A DNA stretch of 64,000 nt, from the NCBI RefSeq assembly GCF_000419585.1, contig NZ_ATTH01000001.1, forward strand, positions 704,005 to 768,004, given 5' to 3'. The position numbers and the translations under genes are program-made. Positions 7,868 through 15,971 of the stretch are shown one piece after another (positions within the stretch are counted from its first letter, which is position 1; each line of letters opens with the position of its first letter). Under the pieces are notes generated by a model that saw only the letters and a list, made by a program, of their open reading frames with translations, was not told the origin of the DNA and searched no databases. The DNA is from Salisaeta longa DSM 21114. Its GTDB lineage: Bacteria > Bacteroidota > Rhodothermia > Rhodothermales > Salinibacteraceae.

Positions 7868-8574
7868 TGGAGTGGATCGCTGCCGGGCTGGCGTTTGGGT
7901 TTGTGGGGAGCGTGCACTGCGTGGGCATGTGCGGCCCGCTGGCGCTTGGGCTGCCGGGTGCGCAGCATGCGCCCTGGCGGTTTTTGGCCGAGCGGCTGGT
8001 GTACAACAGCGGCCGCGTGGTGACCTACACCCTGCTTGGGGCGCTGGCGGGTACGGTGGGACTGGCGTTGTCGTTTGCGGGCCTGCAGCGCGTCGTGTCG
8101 GTGGCGGTGGGCGGCGGCATGATGGCGGCGGCCGTGGTGCCGTGGGTGCGGCAGCAATGGGGGCGCGTGGAGCGCGGGCCGGCGCAGTGGTTTGGTCCGC
8201 TGATGAAGCCGATCCAGCGCCTGTATGCCCGGGGCGGGTGGGTCGCCCTGCTGGGCGTGGGGCTCCTCAACGGCCTGCTTCCCTGCGGATTCGTCTACGC
8301 GGCGCTCGCTACGGCCGTGGCGGCCGGCTCGCTTGCCGGTAGCATGGCCTTTATGGCGGGCTTTGGGCTGGGCACCTTTCCCGCGATGCTCGCGGTGAGC
8401 CTGGCGGGGCGGGTGGCCTCGGCAACATGGCGCGAGCGCCTCACACGCTTTGCACCGATCGGCCTTTTTGTGGTGGGAGTGCTGCTCGTGCTGCGCGGAA
8501 CGGCCATGGGGGCACACATGCAGCACGCGGTGCACGCCCTGCAGCAGGCCATTGAAGGTAGCGTCGGCGGCTAA
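7864..8574 (+). CDS. TauE/SafE-like (DsbD-2 / UreH-type) membrane protein
   Basis: A 236-residue integral membrane protein with about six hydrophobic segments. The first helix carries His18-Cys19-Val-Gly-Met-Cys23-Gly-Pro, the family's conserved cysteine pair. A second signature, Leu-Asn-Gly-Leu-Leu-Pro-Cys-Gly-Phe-Val-Tyr, lies in the middle. Members are often found beside cytochrome oxidase assembly and copper/heavy-metal genes, where they are thought to move metal or reducing equivalents across the inner membrane. The ATGA overlap with the PCu(A)C gene supports a role in the same copper pathway. The gene ends tail-to-tail with the kinase gene, sharing bases 8571-8574. Confidence 0.83.
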   Translation: MMEWIAAGLAFGFVGSVHCVGMCGPLALGLPGAQHAPWRFLAERLVYNSGRVVTYTLLGALAGTVGLALSFAGLQRVVSVAVGGGMMAAAVVPWVRQQWGRVERGPAQWFGPLMKPIQRLYARGGWVALLGVGLLNGLLPCGFVYAALATAVAAGSLAGSMAFMAGFGLGTFPAMLAVSLAGRVASATWRERLTRFAPIGLFVVGVLLVLRGTAMGAHMQHAVHALQQAIEGSVGG

Positions 8575-11500
8575 TCAGAGGCGTCGGGCGCGTGGTCGGC
8601 AAGCGGCAGCTCAATCCAAAACGTCGTGCCGACGCCGGTTTCCGTCTCAAAGCCCATGCGCCCCCCGAGGGCATCAACAGCCCGCTGCGCGATGGCAAGT
8701 CCAAGGCCCGTGCCGCTGTTTTTGGTCGAAAAGTTGGGCTCAAAAATCTTGTCGCGGATATCGTCCGGCACGCCGGTCCCGGTATCTCGCACCGTGGCCC
8801 GCGCATGTGATGCACGCGTGGGTGCCTCCTGCGTCTGGATATGAACGGTGCCTTCGCCGTCTGGAAGCGCGTGGAGCGCGTTCTTGATGAGATTGATGAA
8901 GATGCGCCGCAGCTCCTCATGGTCGGCCGATACGATGAGCGGGCGATCGGCGAGCGTTTGGCGGATGGTGTCGGGCGGCGCGTCGGATTCCATCACGCGC
9001 ACGGCCTCCTGCACCACCGCGTTGAGGTCGAGGGGCTCGGCGACGCGCTTGGGCATGCGGGCGAAACTCGAAAACTCGTCGGCGATCCGAACGAGGGTGT
9101 CGGCCTGCTCGACGACCATGGCCGTCACGCGCGAAAACAGCTCAGCGAAGCGGGTCCAGGCGGGCGTGGATTCACCCTCCACCCGCTGAAAGGCCCGTTG
9201 CAGGTGCTGCACCGAGAGCTTCATGGGCGTCAGCGGGTTCTTGATTTCATGCGCCACCTGCCGGGCCATCTCGCGCCACGCCATCTCGCGCTCCTGGCGC
9301 GCCAGCTTCCGTCGGCTTTCGGAGAGCTGCGCGCGCATTTCGTTGAAGGTGTGCACGAGCGTACCAATCTCGTCGCGGGTTTCTACCGGAAGCGGCTGCA
9401 CGTAGCGGCCCTCGCCCACCGCTTCGAGCGCCGTTCTGAGGCGTCCGATGGGCCGCGTGAGGGCGTTTGCAAGGGGCAGCGCGGTCGCCAGGGCCGCTCC
9501 GACGAGCAGCAGCAAGCCCCCAAAGAAGTAGGCCAGCGTACGGGCGCGCTCCTCCTGAAGGCGCTCTTGCTGGGCGATGGTGGGGACAGCCACGATGTAG
9601 CGCGGCGTGCCGGTGTCGTCGAGCAGGGCCTGGTAACCCACCGCGTAGCGAAAGCTGCCGATGTCGGAGGGCGCGGTCACAAAGCGGTAGTGATCGTAAT
9701 AGATGCGGTGATAGATGGGCCCCGGCAGGCGGCGCTCCATGAGGCGGTCGCGTACGAGACGCGGGCGGCTGGTGGCCATGAGGCGGGCGTCGATGTAGAC
9801 GTTGAGGTCGAGTCCGGCCTGGGCAGCCAGCGAGTCCACATCGGTGCGGGCAAGGACTTCGTAAATGCGCTCTTCGGGACGCGCGCGGGCCGCGAGAAGC
9901 TCCTCGACACGGCTGAGCTGATCGTGCAGCCGATAGGTCACGTCACGAGCACTTTCCGTTGTGACGACCTGTACGCCCACAGCCCCAACGGCAATGACCG
10001 ACAGAACACCTACGCCGAGGAGGGCATTGAGCACTTTGTCGCGAAAACGGATGCGCGGTGCGGGCAGATAACCGGCGTCGTAGCGTACCGCCAACCCCAC
10101 CACGTACGCGAGCAGCGCGAGCAACATACCGGCGACCGAAAGTCGCAGCATGTAGTAGAGGTGGTCGAAGGGGCGCACCGACGGGATACGGACCGCAACA
10201 ACGGTTTGCGGCTGTACCTGAGCGTTTTGGTAGTAGGTGAGGTAGTCGGTTCCGCTGATGGTGGCCTGCCGCCACATCGGGGAGGTGGTTTGAAGCTGTT
10301 GCTGGAGCGGTTGGGGCAGGCGGGCCCAGTCGAAGTCGCGTCCTAGGCTGCGCGTGAGGAGGCCGTCTTGGAAGGCGGCCAACGACAACTCGGCGTAGAG
10401 ATCGGTGAAGGACCCGTCCGGCAGGAGCACGCGCGGCACGCCGGTGCCGGTGCCGGGCAGTAGGGGCCGCGGCTCGGCGCGCATCAAGAGCCACGTGCGG
10501 GGCCGCCCGGGCAGCGCCATGAGGCCCACGTACTGCGGGCGGAGGCGTTCGTCGTTGGCCGAGCGCCACCGCGATACGCGCCGCTCGCCCGGCGCCCACG
10601 AAGCCCCCGACGTCCACGCGCGAAACACGGCCTGATCGGCGCGTTGCATGCCGCCGCCCACGGTCGACGCGTACGCGAGCGGGGTGCCCGTGGCATCCAG
10701 CAGGGCGAGGGACGTGGCGTAGGTGGTAAGCGAAGCAAGTAGCGATTGCCGCAAGAGCTGCGTAACGGTAGAGTCGACCGTTGCGGGCGGTTGCGGGCGG
10801 CGCGGGAATACGTCGATGGCGGTATCGAAGACCTGCTCAATGGAAAAGAGCGCTCGCGGGTCGCGGCCCTCGTCAAACGCAAGGGCAGCCTCGCGCATGC
10901 GGCTGCGTCGCTGCTGGTCCATGCCCTCGTACAGTAGCGGATACAGCATGGCAGTAAGCACCAGCACGACCAGGAGCAGCCCGCGCATCACGAGCACGCC
11001 CATCGTAAAGGTATGCCGGGCCAAGAGCACCAAGCTCCCACTGCCGATGAGCGCGATCCACCCCAGCAGTACGCCAGGAGATACGGGCATCGCGGTGCTG
11101 TTCAAGAGGTACGCGCCGCCCACCGTTACGAGGGCCACCGCCAGGAGGCGCCCTAGCCCTTCCCATGTGCGCGGGCAACGGCGCACGAGCCAGGGGCCCG
11201 CGGCCCACACAGCCGCACCCCCCGTCATGAGACCAGCGGCGGTCAACAGGAGCAGTGCGCAGAGCACCACGAGTAGCAGCGGCTCCGGCAGCAGGCCCGA
11301 ACGCGCAAAAAAGTTTAGGGTACTATCCAGCACCGCCCGTTCAACGACGTGCGAGAGGCCCCAGCACAACCCGCCCATGAGTGAAGCGAGCACCGCGACG
11401 CCCCCGGCAAAGAGAAACGGGCGTGACGCATCTGAAGAGGTCGTGAGGGCGTGGCGCCACGTGGCGTAGCCGGTTGCGCGGAGGGTCCATCGCGTGCGGG

Positions 11501-12584
11501 CATGATACAGCAGCAAGGCGCTGAGGGCAAAAGCGACGAGGCCCGAGAGGAGCAAATCGCCCACCGAGCGCATCAGGCCCATACCCAGCGAAGAAGCGAG
11601 GTACGTAGGCTCAAAGAGCGCGTAGAGGGTTTGCTCGCGGCCGATCCACCGGGCGGGCACGTGGGCCCACAGGGCCCACACGCGTAATCCAATCAGCCCG
11701 CAGAGCATTCCGATAAGCCATCGGAGGCGGCGTGCAGCCGTGGCGGCGTGCACGTAGCCGTACAAAAGGCCGGTGAGCAGCCAGAGAAGGGCAAGGAGTC
11801 CGATGACCGAAAGCGCGTCGTCGAAGGACTGGGCCGCGCGCTCACGAAGCGCGTCCAGCGATGGTGCGCGGACGCTCAATGTGGCGAGGCGGTGTCCTTC
11901 CGCGGTGCGCACTACGGCTGTGGCGGACTGCGCGGCGGGCGCGGCAGGCGACGGCTGAACGATGAGGGCAACGGGCCAGGGCGTCTCGGCGCTCCAGGTT
12001 TCGGTGATGCTGTACGCCTGCAGGTAGCGGTTGCGGATGGGGGGCTCAAACCGAAGCACGCGCACCCACCGCACCACCCCGATCACCGCGCCGTTGCGCT
12101 GTATCGGCCACCACACCGCAAGCGCCGTGCGTATGTCGCCATCGGTAACGATGCGCACTTGCGGGCGCTCCAGGAAAGAGGCCGTGTTGGGCGCATCCGA
12201 TAGCGGAAGGCGTGGGCCGTTCCAGGCCAGCAGGCGCGGCGTGGGGGCATACACCTCAAGCGCCGTGCGCGCGGGCAGACGAGCGGTGCTTACGATGCGC
12301 ATCAGCGCGCCGGCGCCCTTGCCCTGTTCGGTGGCCTGCCACAGTTCACGCACAAGGGCGGGGCGCGTGGCCCACCGCTCGGCGGCCGTGCGCGTTTGGT
12401 GGATGACCTCCGCAAAGGCGCGTTGCGCATGGTGCAGCGCGTCCTGAACCTGCGCTTGCCGGTGCACCGCGGGGCGGGCCTCCAGGCGCGACAGCCACAC
12501 CGAGCGCGCGCCCCAGGTGGTTAGGGCTGCAATCAAGAGGAGCGCCCCGATGCCCATCCACCAGCGCGTCGGCGTGTTCTTCAT
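8571..12584 (-). CDS. NtrY-like multi-pass sensor histidine kinase
   Basis: A very large kinase of 1337 residues. After one N-terminal helix comes a first extracytoplasmic segment, then a block of about eight membrane helices. A second extracytoplasmic region, two more helices, a third (Cache-like) loop and a last helix follow. HAMP starts near residue 1043. The phosphoacceptor His1112 sits in Val-Ala-His-Glu-Ile-Lys-Asn-Pro-Leu-Thr-Pro, typical of NtrY. The ATPase N box (Asn-Leu-Ile-Lys-Asn-Ala-Leu) is near residue 1230, and the G boxes are intact. NtrY kinases are usually 700-750 residues, so the N-terminal sensory part is greatly enlarged. No response regulator is adjacent. The start at 12584 (Met-Lys-Asn-Thr) immediately precedes the first helix. 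Confidence 0.88.
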   Translation of the reverse strand: MKNTPTRWWMGIGALLLIAALTTWGARSVWLSRLEARPAVHRQAQVQDALHHAQRAFAEVIHQTRTAAERWATRPALVRELWQATEQGKGAGALMRIVSTARLPARTALEVYAPTPRLLAWNGPRLPLSDAPNTASFLERPQVRIVTDGDIRTALAVWWPIQRNGAVIGVVRWVRVLRFEPPIRNRYLQAYSITETWSAETPWPVALIVQPSPAAPAAQSATAVVRTAEGHRLATLSVRAPSLDALRERAAQSFDDALSVIGLLALLWLLTGLLYGYVHAATAARRLRWLIGMLCGLIGLRVWALWAHVPARWIGREQTLYALFEPTYLASSLGMGLMRSVGDLLLSGLVAFALSALLLYHARTRWTLRATGYATWRHALTTSSDASRPFLFAGGVAVLASLMGGLCWGLSHVVERAVLDSTLNFFARSGLLPEPLLLVVLCALLLLTAAGLMTGGAAVWAAGPWLVRRCPRTWEGLGRLLAVALVTVGGAYLLNSTAMPVSPGVLLGWIALIGSGSLVLLARHTFTMGVLVMRGLLLVVLVLTAMLYPLLYEGMDQQRRSRMREAALAFDEGRDPRALFSIEQVFDTAIDVFPRRPQPPATVDSTVTQLLRQSLLASLTTYATSLALLDATGTPLAYASTVGGGMQRADQAVFRAWTSGASWAPGERRVSRWRSANDERLRPQYVGLMALPGRPRTWLLMRAEPRPLLPGTGTGVPRVLLPDGSFTDLYAELSLAAFQDGLLTRSLGRDFDWARLPQPLQQQLQTTSPMWRQATISGTDYLTYYQNAQVQPQTVVAVRIPSVRPFDHLYYMLRLSVAGMLLALLAYVVGLAVRYDAGYLPAPRIRFRDKVLNALLGVGVLSVIAVGAVGVQVVTTESARDVTYRLHDQLSRVEELLAARARPEERIYEVLARTDVDSLAAQAGLDLNVYIDARLMATSRPRLVRDRLMERRLPGPIYHRIYYDHYRFVTAPSDIGSFRYAVGYQALLDDTGTPRYIVAVPTIAQQERLQEERARTLAYFFGGLLLLVGAALATALPLANALTRPIGRLRTALEAVGEGRYVQPLPVETRDEIGTLVHTFNEMRAQLSESRRKLARQEREMAWREMARQVAHEIKNPLTPMKLSVQHLQRAFQRVEGESTPAWTRFAELFSRVTAMVVEQADTLVRIADEFSSFARMPKRVAEPLDLNAVVQEAVRVMESDAPPDTIRQTLADRPLIVSADHEELRRIFINLIKNALHALPDGEGTVHIQTQEAPTRASHARATVRDTGTGVPDDIRDKIFEPNFSTKNSGTGLGLAIAQRAVDALGGRMGFETETGVGTTFWIELPLADHAPDASD

Positions 12585-12687
12585 AGCAGGCAAGGCGTAA
12601 TCATAAGCGAGCAGTACGCGGTGTGCAGGCAAGGTGCCAGCTCGTCCCTCCAACGGCTGAGCCACCCCATGGAGTTGCATTATCCGT

Positions 12688-12771
12688 GTTGAGACGAAAT
12701 CCGAAGCGTTTGAAACAGATCCCAAAGGGTTTGAGACGCCAGCCCAAGCTTCTGGAACAGATCTCCAAGCA
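12688..12771. repeat. Four imperfect 21-nt direct repeats
   Basis: Successive 21-nt units begin at 12688, 12709, 12730 and 12751. They share a pattern like TTTGAGACxxATCCCAAGC, best kept in the GA-AC and CCAAGC positions. The 21-bp period equals two helical turns and seven codons. The array lies about 100 bp upstream of the kinase start. It could be an operator array or the remnant of a heptad-encoding sequence. Confidence 0.5.
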
Positions 12772-12794
12772 TCTTTCCTGAGCCGCTCCTATCG

Positions 12795-12914
12795 TATGAC
12801 TGCAACATTGAGTACAACACGCGACATGCTGCCAAGCGCAGCGCAACGAAAGAAAACATTCCGAGACGACGTACTCGTGTTGCAGACGTCTCGAGGGGAC
12901 GATCAAACGTACTA
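12795..12914 (+). CDS. Candidate 39-residue small ORF or leader peptide
   Basis: An ATG-initiated frame of 39 codons ends at TAG 12912-12914, ten bases before a strong hairpin. The peptide is polar and basic in the middle (Gln-Arg-Lys-Lys-Thr-Phe-Arg) and ends Asp-Gln-Thr-Tyr. It has no run of Trp, Phe or Tyr codons, so classical aromatic attenuation is not evident. No Shine-Dalgarno is visible. It may be chance, a small gene with its own terminator, or a leader for the downstream DAHP synthase. Confidence 0.25.
12862..12893 (+). other. Hairpin in the DAHP synthase upstream region
   Basis: CGAGACG (12862-12868) pairs with CGTCTCG (12887-12893) around an 18-nt loop. It lies inside the small ORF and could compete with its translation or with the following hairpin. 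The stem is only 7 bp, so significance is uncertain. Confidence 0.3.
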
Positions 12915-12924
12915 GGGGGAGAAC

Positions 12925-12961
12925 AGAAGCCGTCGGGCCACACGCTGGTCCGGCGGCTTCT
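12925..12961 (+). terminator. Strong hairpin upstream of DAHP synthase (terminator or attenuator)
   Basis: A 16-bp stem pairs 12925-12940 (starting AGAAGCCG) with 12946-12961 (ending CGGCTTCT). It has two G-U wobbles and a 5-nt loop. No T-run follows. It may terminate the 39-codon ORF transcript or act as a leader attenuator for the DAHP synthase that starts 157 nt later. Confidence 0.5.
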
Positions 12962-13117
12962 GTCATGTGTAAACGGGCCCCGCGGACAGCGCCTCATCAT
13001 ACCGCGCCGGCCCAAGACAGCAGCCCACACCGAGAAGCGCTTTCAATAAACACTGAAACGCCGGGTTCGGGGCGCCGTTCAAACACTCCTTTAGTCTCTC
13101 GAATCCCTTCTGATGTT

Positions 13118-14476
13118 ATGGCACATTCTTCGGTGGCTGCCTGGGCGCCGGACTCGTGGACCAGCAAAACGATCCGGCAACAACCCACCTATCCCAATCC
13201 GGCGGCCCTTGATGACGTCGTGGACCATCTGACGACCCTTCCGCCCCTCGTCACCTCATGGGAGGTTGATGCGCTCCGTGAAGAGCTGGCAGCGGCCGCG
13301 CGCGGCGAGCGCTTTTTGCTGCAGGGCGGCGAGTGCGCCGAGTCGTTCCAAGATTGCACGGCCGACATCATCACCAGCCGGCTCAAAATTCTGCTGCAAA
13401 TGAGCCTCGTGCTCACCTACGGGCTCAACACCAAGGTGGTGCGGGTGGGGCGCTTTGCCGGGCAATACGCCAAGCCGCGGTCTTCGCCTACCGAAACGCG
13501 CGACGGCATTACGTTGCCCAGCTACCGTGGCGACATCATCAACAGCCCGGCGTTTACGGAAGAGGCGCGCACGCCCGACCCGCAACGGCTGAAGCGTGCC
13601 TACACCAAGTCGGGGCTGACGCTGAACCTCGTCCGGGCGCTTTCGGAGGGCGGCTTTGCCGATTTGCGTCATCCGGAGTACTGGAACGTGGACTTCATGC
13701 AGCATTCGCCCCTCGCGGACGAGTACCACGCCCTGGTGCAGGCCATTGAGGATTCGCTCCGGTTCATGGATGTGGTGGCCGACGGCACGCCCGGCTCGCT
13801 GGATCGCGTGCAGTTTTACACGAGCCACGAGGCGCTGCTGCTGCCGTACGAGACCGCCTTTACCCGTCACGTGCCGCATCAGAATGGCGTGTACAACCTG
13901 GGCACCCATCTGCCGTGGATTGGCAAACGCACCAATCACCTGGACGGCGCCCACGTGGAGTACATGCGTGGGCTGCGCAATCCCATCGGGCTGAAGGTGG
14001 GACCGAGCATGACGCGCACGAAGCTGCTCGACCTCATCGAGGTGCTCGACCCCGACGATACGCCCGGCCGCCTGACGCTCATCACGCGCTTCGGGGCCGA
14101 TGCCGTGGGCACCAAGCTGCCCCCGCTGCTGAAGGCGGTGCAGGCCACCGGGCGCACCGTGCTCTGGTGCTGCGACCCCATGCACGGCAATACCGAACGC
14201 ACCGAGGGCGGCCTCAAGACGCGGCGCTTCTCCAACATCTCGGCGGAACTCGAGCAAACGTTCGATATCCATGCAGCCGAAGGGTCCCACCTGGGCGGCG
14301 TCCACTTCGAGCTCACCGGCGAAGACGTTACCGAGTGCATCGGTGGCGCGCGCGGGCTTACCGAGCACGACCTGGAGCGCGCGTATCACTCGCGGGTCGA
14401 TCCGCGGCTCAATTACGAGCAAGCCCTTGAAATGGCGTTTAGCGTGGTGCGCAAGTACCGCCAACTTCATCAGTAA
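13118..14476 (+). CDS. Class II 3-deoxy-7-phosphoheptulonate (DAHP) synthase
   Basis: A 452-residue enzyme for the first shikimate-pathway step, condensing phosphoenolpyruvate with erythrose 4-phosphate. It is clearly the plant/actinobacterial class II type: Leu-Gln-Gly-Gly-Glu-Cys-Ala-Glu-Ser-Phe, then Arg-Phe-Ala-Gly-Gln-Tyr-Ala-Lys-Pro-Arg-Ser. Later come Tyr-Arg-Gly-Asp-Ile-Ile-Asn, Trp-Cys-Cys-Asp-Pro-Met-His-Gly-Asn-Thr, and Gly-Gly-Val-His-Phe-Glu-Leu-Thr-Gly. Length is normal. The ATG at 13118 gives a family-like N-terminus; the frame is open further upstream but looks non-coding. No other aromatic-pathway gene is next to it. Confidence 0.95.
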   Translation: MAHSSVAAWAPDSWTSKTIRQQPTYPNPAALDDVVDHLTTLPPLVTSWEVDALREELAAAARGERFLLQGGECAESFQDCTADIITSRLKILLQMSLVLTYGLNTKVVRVGRFAGQYAKPRSSPTETRDGITLPSYRGDIINSPAFTEEARTPDPQRLKRAYTKSGLTLNLVRALSEGGFADLRHPEYWNVDFMQHSPLADEYHALVQAIEDSLRFMDVVADGTPGSLDRVQFYTSHEALLLPYETAFTRHVPHQNGVYNLGTHLPWIGKRTNHLDGAHVEYMRGLRNPIGLKVGPSMTRTKLLDLIEVLDPDDTPGRLTLITRFGADAVGTKLPPLLKAVQATGRTVLWCCDPMHGNTERTEGGLKTRRFSNISAELEQTFDIHAAEGSHLGGVHFELTGEDVTECIGGARGLTEHDLERAYHSRVDPRLNYEQALEMAFSVVRKYRQLHQ

Positions 14477-14504
14477 CTGCTGTTCTCATCTCCTTCCAAA
14501 GCGT

Positions 14505-15971
14505 ATGAATAAGTATCTGTGGAGCGCTGTGGCGGCGCTGGGTGGTCTCGCGGCAACGGTTGTGGGACGTGCAGCGTGGGCCACGAGCCCCGAGCGGCCG
14601 TCGGTAGAAGCGGCCGATGTGACCATCAGCGATGAAGCCATGGAGCGGCTGGCGGGGGCCTTGCGCCACCGGACCATCACGGCCCGCGCGCCGGAGGACC
14701 GCGACGATGCGGCGTACGCGGACTTCCGGGCCTACCTGCGCGCGAAATATCCGCGGGTGCACGAGCACCTGACACGCTCCGTGGTGAACGGGCACAGCGT
14801 GCTGTACACGTGGCCCGGGAGCAATGCGGCGCGCGCACCGCTCGTGTTTATGGCTCACTACGATGTGGTGCCCGTGGATGAGCCCGCCGACTGGACGCAT
14901 CCCCCATTTGGCGGGGTGTACGACGGCACGCACGTGTGGGGGCGCGGCGCGCTGGATGATAAAGCAAGCGTGTGTGCGCTCTTCGAAGCCGTCGATCAGT
15001 TGCTCGCGGCCGGTTACCAGCCGCAGCGCACCATCCACCTGGCCATTGGGCACGATGAGGAAGTGGGCGGCGCGGCGGGCGCTTCGGCGGTGGCGGCCCG
15101 TATTGCTGCAGACGGCCCGCCGCCCGCGCTGGTAGTGGACGAGGGCGGTGCCCTTACCGAGGGGGCGTTGCCGGGCATCGACGCGCCCATTGCGTTCGTG
15201 GGCGTGGCCGAGAAGGGCTACTTGAGCTTAGCGCTGCGTGCGACGCATCCCGGCGGCCACTCTTCGGTGCCCACCACTCGCACGAGCGTCGACATCATCA
15301 CCGAGGCGGTGCAGCGCCTCCGCAACACGCCGCTTCCCGCACGCCTCGACGGCGTCACCGGAACGACGTTCGACACGCTAACGCCCGCGATGCCGTTTGT
15401 GGGGCGTCTCATCTTCGCGAATCGGTGGCTGTTCAACGGGCTGGCCAAAAAGCTGCTTGCCCGACGCGCGCCAAGCAACGCAGCCATCCGCACCACCACC
15501 GCCCCCACGCGGCTTACCGCCGGCGTAAAAGACAATGTGGTGCCGTCTACTGCGCGGGCCACGATGAATTTCCGCATTTTGCCCGGCCAATCGGTGGATG
15601 ATGTGCACGCGCATGTTGCCGATGTGCTGGAAGACCTGCCCATCGAAACGCACGTGGTGCAAGCAGGCGAGCCCACGCCCGTGGCCCCCACAACGTCCGA
15701 CGCGTTCGCCTTGGTTAAGGACGCCATTCATGCCACCGGCCCCCGCGATGTAGTGGTCGCGCCCTTCGTGGTGCCGGGCACTACCGACAGCCGCCACTAC
15801 GCGCCCTACACCGACCGTGTGTACCGCTTTGCGCCGTTCCGGCTTACGCCCGATGACCAGTCGCGCATTCACGGCGTTGACGAGCGCATATCGGCTGCCG
15901 ACGTGGCCCGCATGATTGCCTTCTACCGGTACCTGATGGCAGCGGGCGACGAGCTACCGGTTCGTGGGTAG
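14505..15971 (+). CDS. M20 family metallopeptidase (PM20D1-like)
   Basis: A 488-residue zinc peptidase or aminoacylase with an N-terminal hydrophobic segment (about residues 5-25) that is either a signal peptide or an anchor. Zinc-site motifs are intact: Met-Ala-His-Tyr-Asp-Val-Val-Pro-Val, Gly-Arg-Gly-Ala-Leu-Asp-Asp-Lys, His-Asp-Glu-Glu-Val-Gly-Gly and Val-Asp-Glu-Gly-Gly. A dimerisation-domain motif (His-Pro-Gly-Gly-His-Ser-Ser-Val-Pro) follows. The long form with a membrane leader resembles carboxypeptidase S/PM20D1. The substrate is unknown. It begins 28 nt after the DAHP synthase. Its end overlaps the convergent FAD oxidoreductase gene by 18 nt. Confidence 0.9.
   Translation: MNKYLWSAVAALGGLAATVVGRAAWATSPERPSVEAADVTISDEAMERLAGALRHRTITARAPEDRDDAAYADFRAYLRAKYPRVHEHLTRSVVNGHSVLYTWPGSNAARAPLVFMAHYDVVPVDEPADWTHPPFGGVYDGTHVWGRGALDDKASVCALFEAVDQLLAAGYQPQRTIHLAIGHDEEVGGAAGASAVAARIAADGPPPALVVDEGGALTEGALPGIDAPIAFVGVAEKGYLSLALRATHPGGHSSVPTTRTSVDIITEAVQRLRNTPLPARLDGVTGTTFDTLTPAMPFVGRLIFANRWLFNGLAKKLLARRAPSNAAIRTTTAPTRLTAGVKDNVVPSTARATMNFRILPGQSVDDVHAHVADVLEDLPIETHVVQAGEPTPVAPTTSDAFALVKDAIHATGPRDVVVAPFVVPGTTDSRHYAPYTDRVYRFAPFRLTPDDQSRIHGVDERISAADVARMIAFYRYLMAAGDELPVRG

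Larger units (their letters stand above)
12585..13117. other. Structured 533-bp intergenic region between the kinase and DAHP synthase
   Basis: This is a divergent intergenic region, so it should hold promoters for both neighbours. It contains four imperfect 21-nt repeats (12688-12771), a 39-codon ORF (12795-12914) and two hairpins (12862-12893 and 12925-12961). No convincing protein gene longer than the small ORF was found on either strand. The last ~155 nt before the DAHP synthase ATG show no clear motif. Confidence 0.6.

Noticed and set aside
12601-13030. Minus-strand frames upstream of the kinase, one containing a heptad-like C-terminus
   Set aside because: The heptad pattern comes from the 21-nt repeats; codon character and N-terminal parts are not protein-like.
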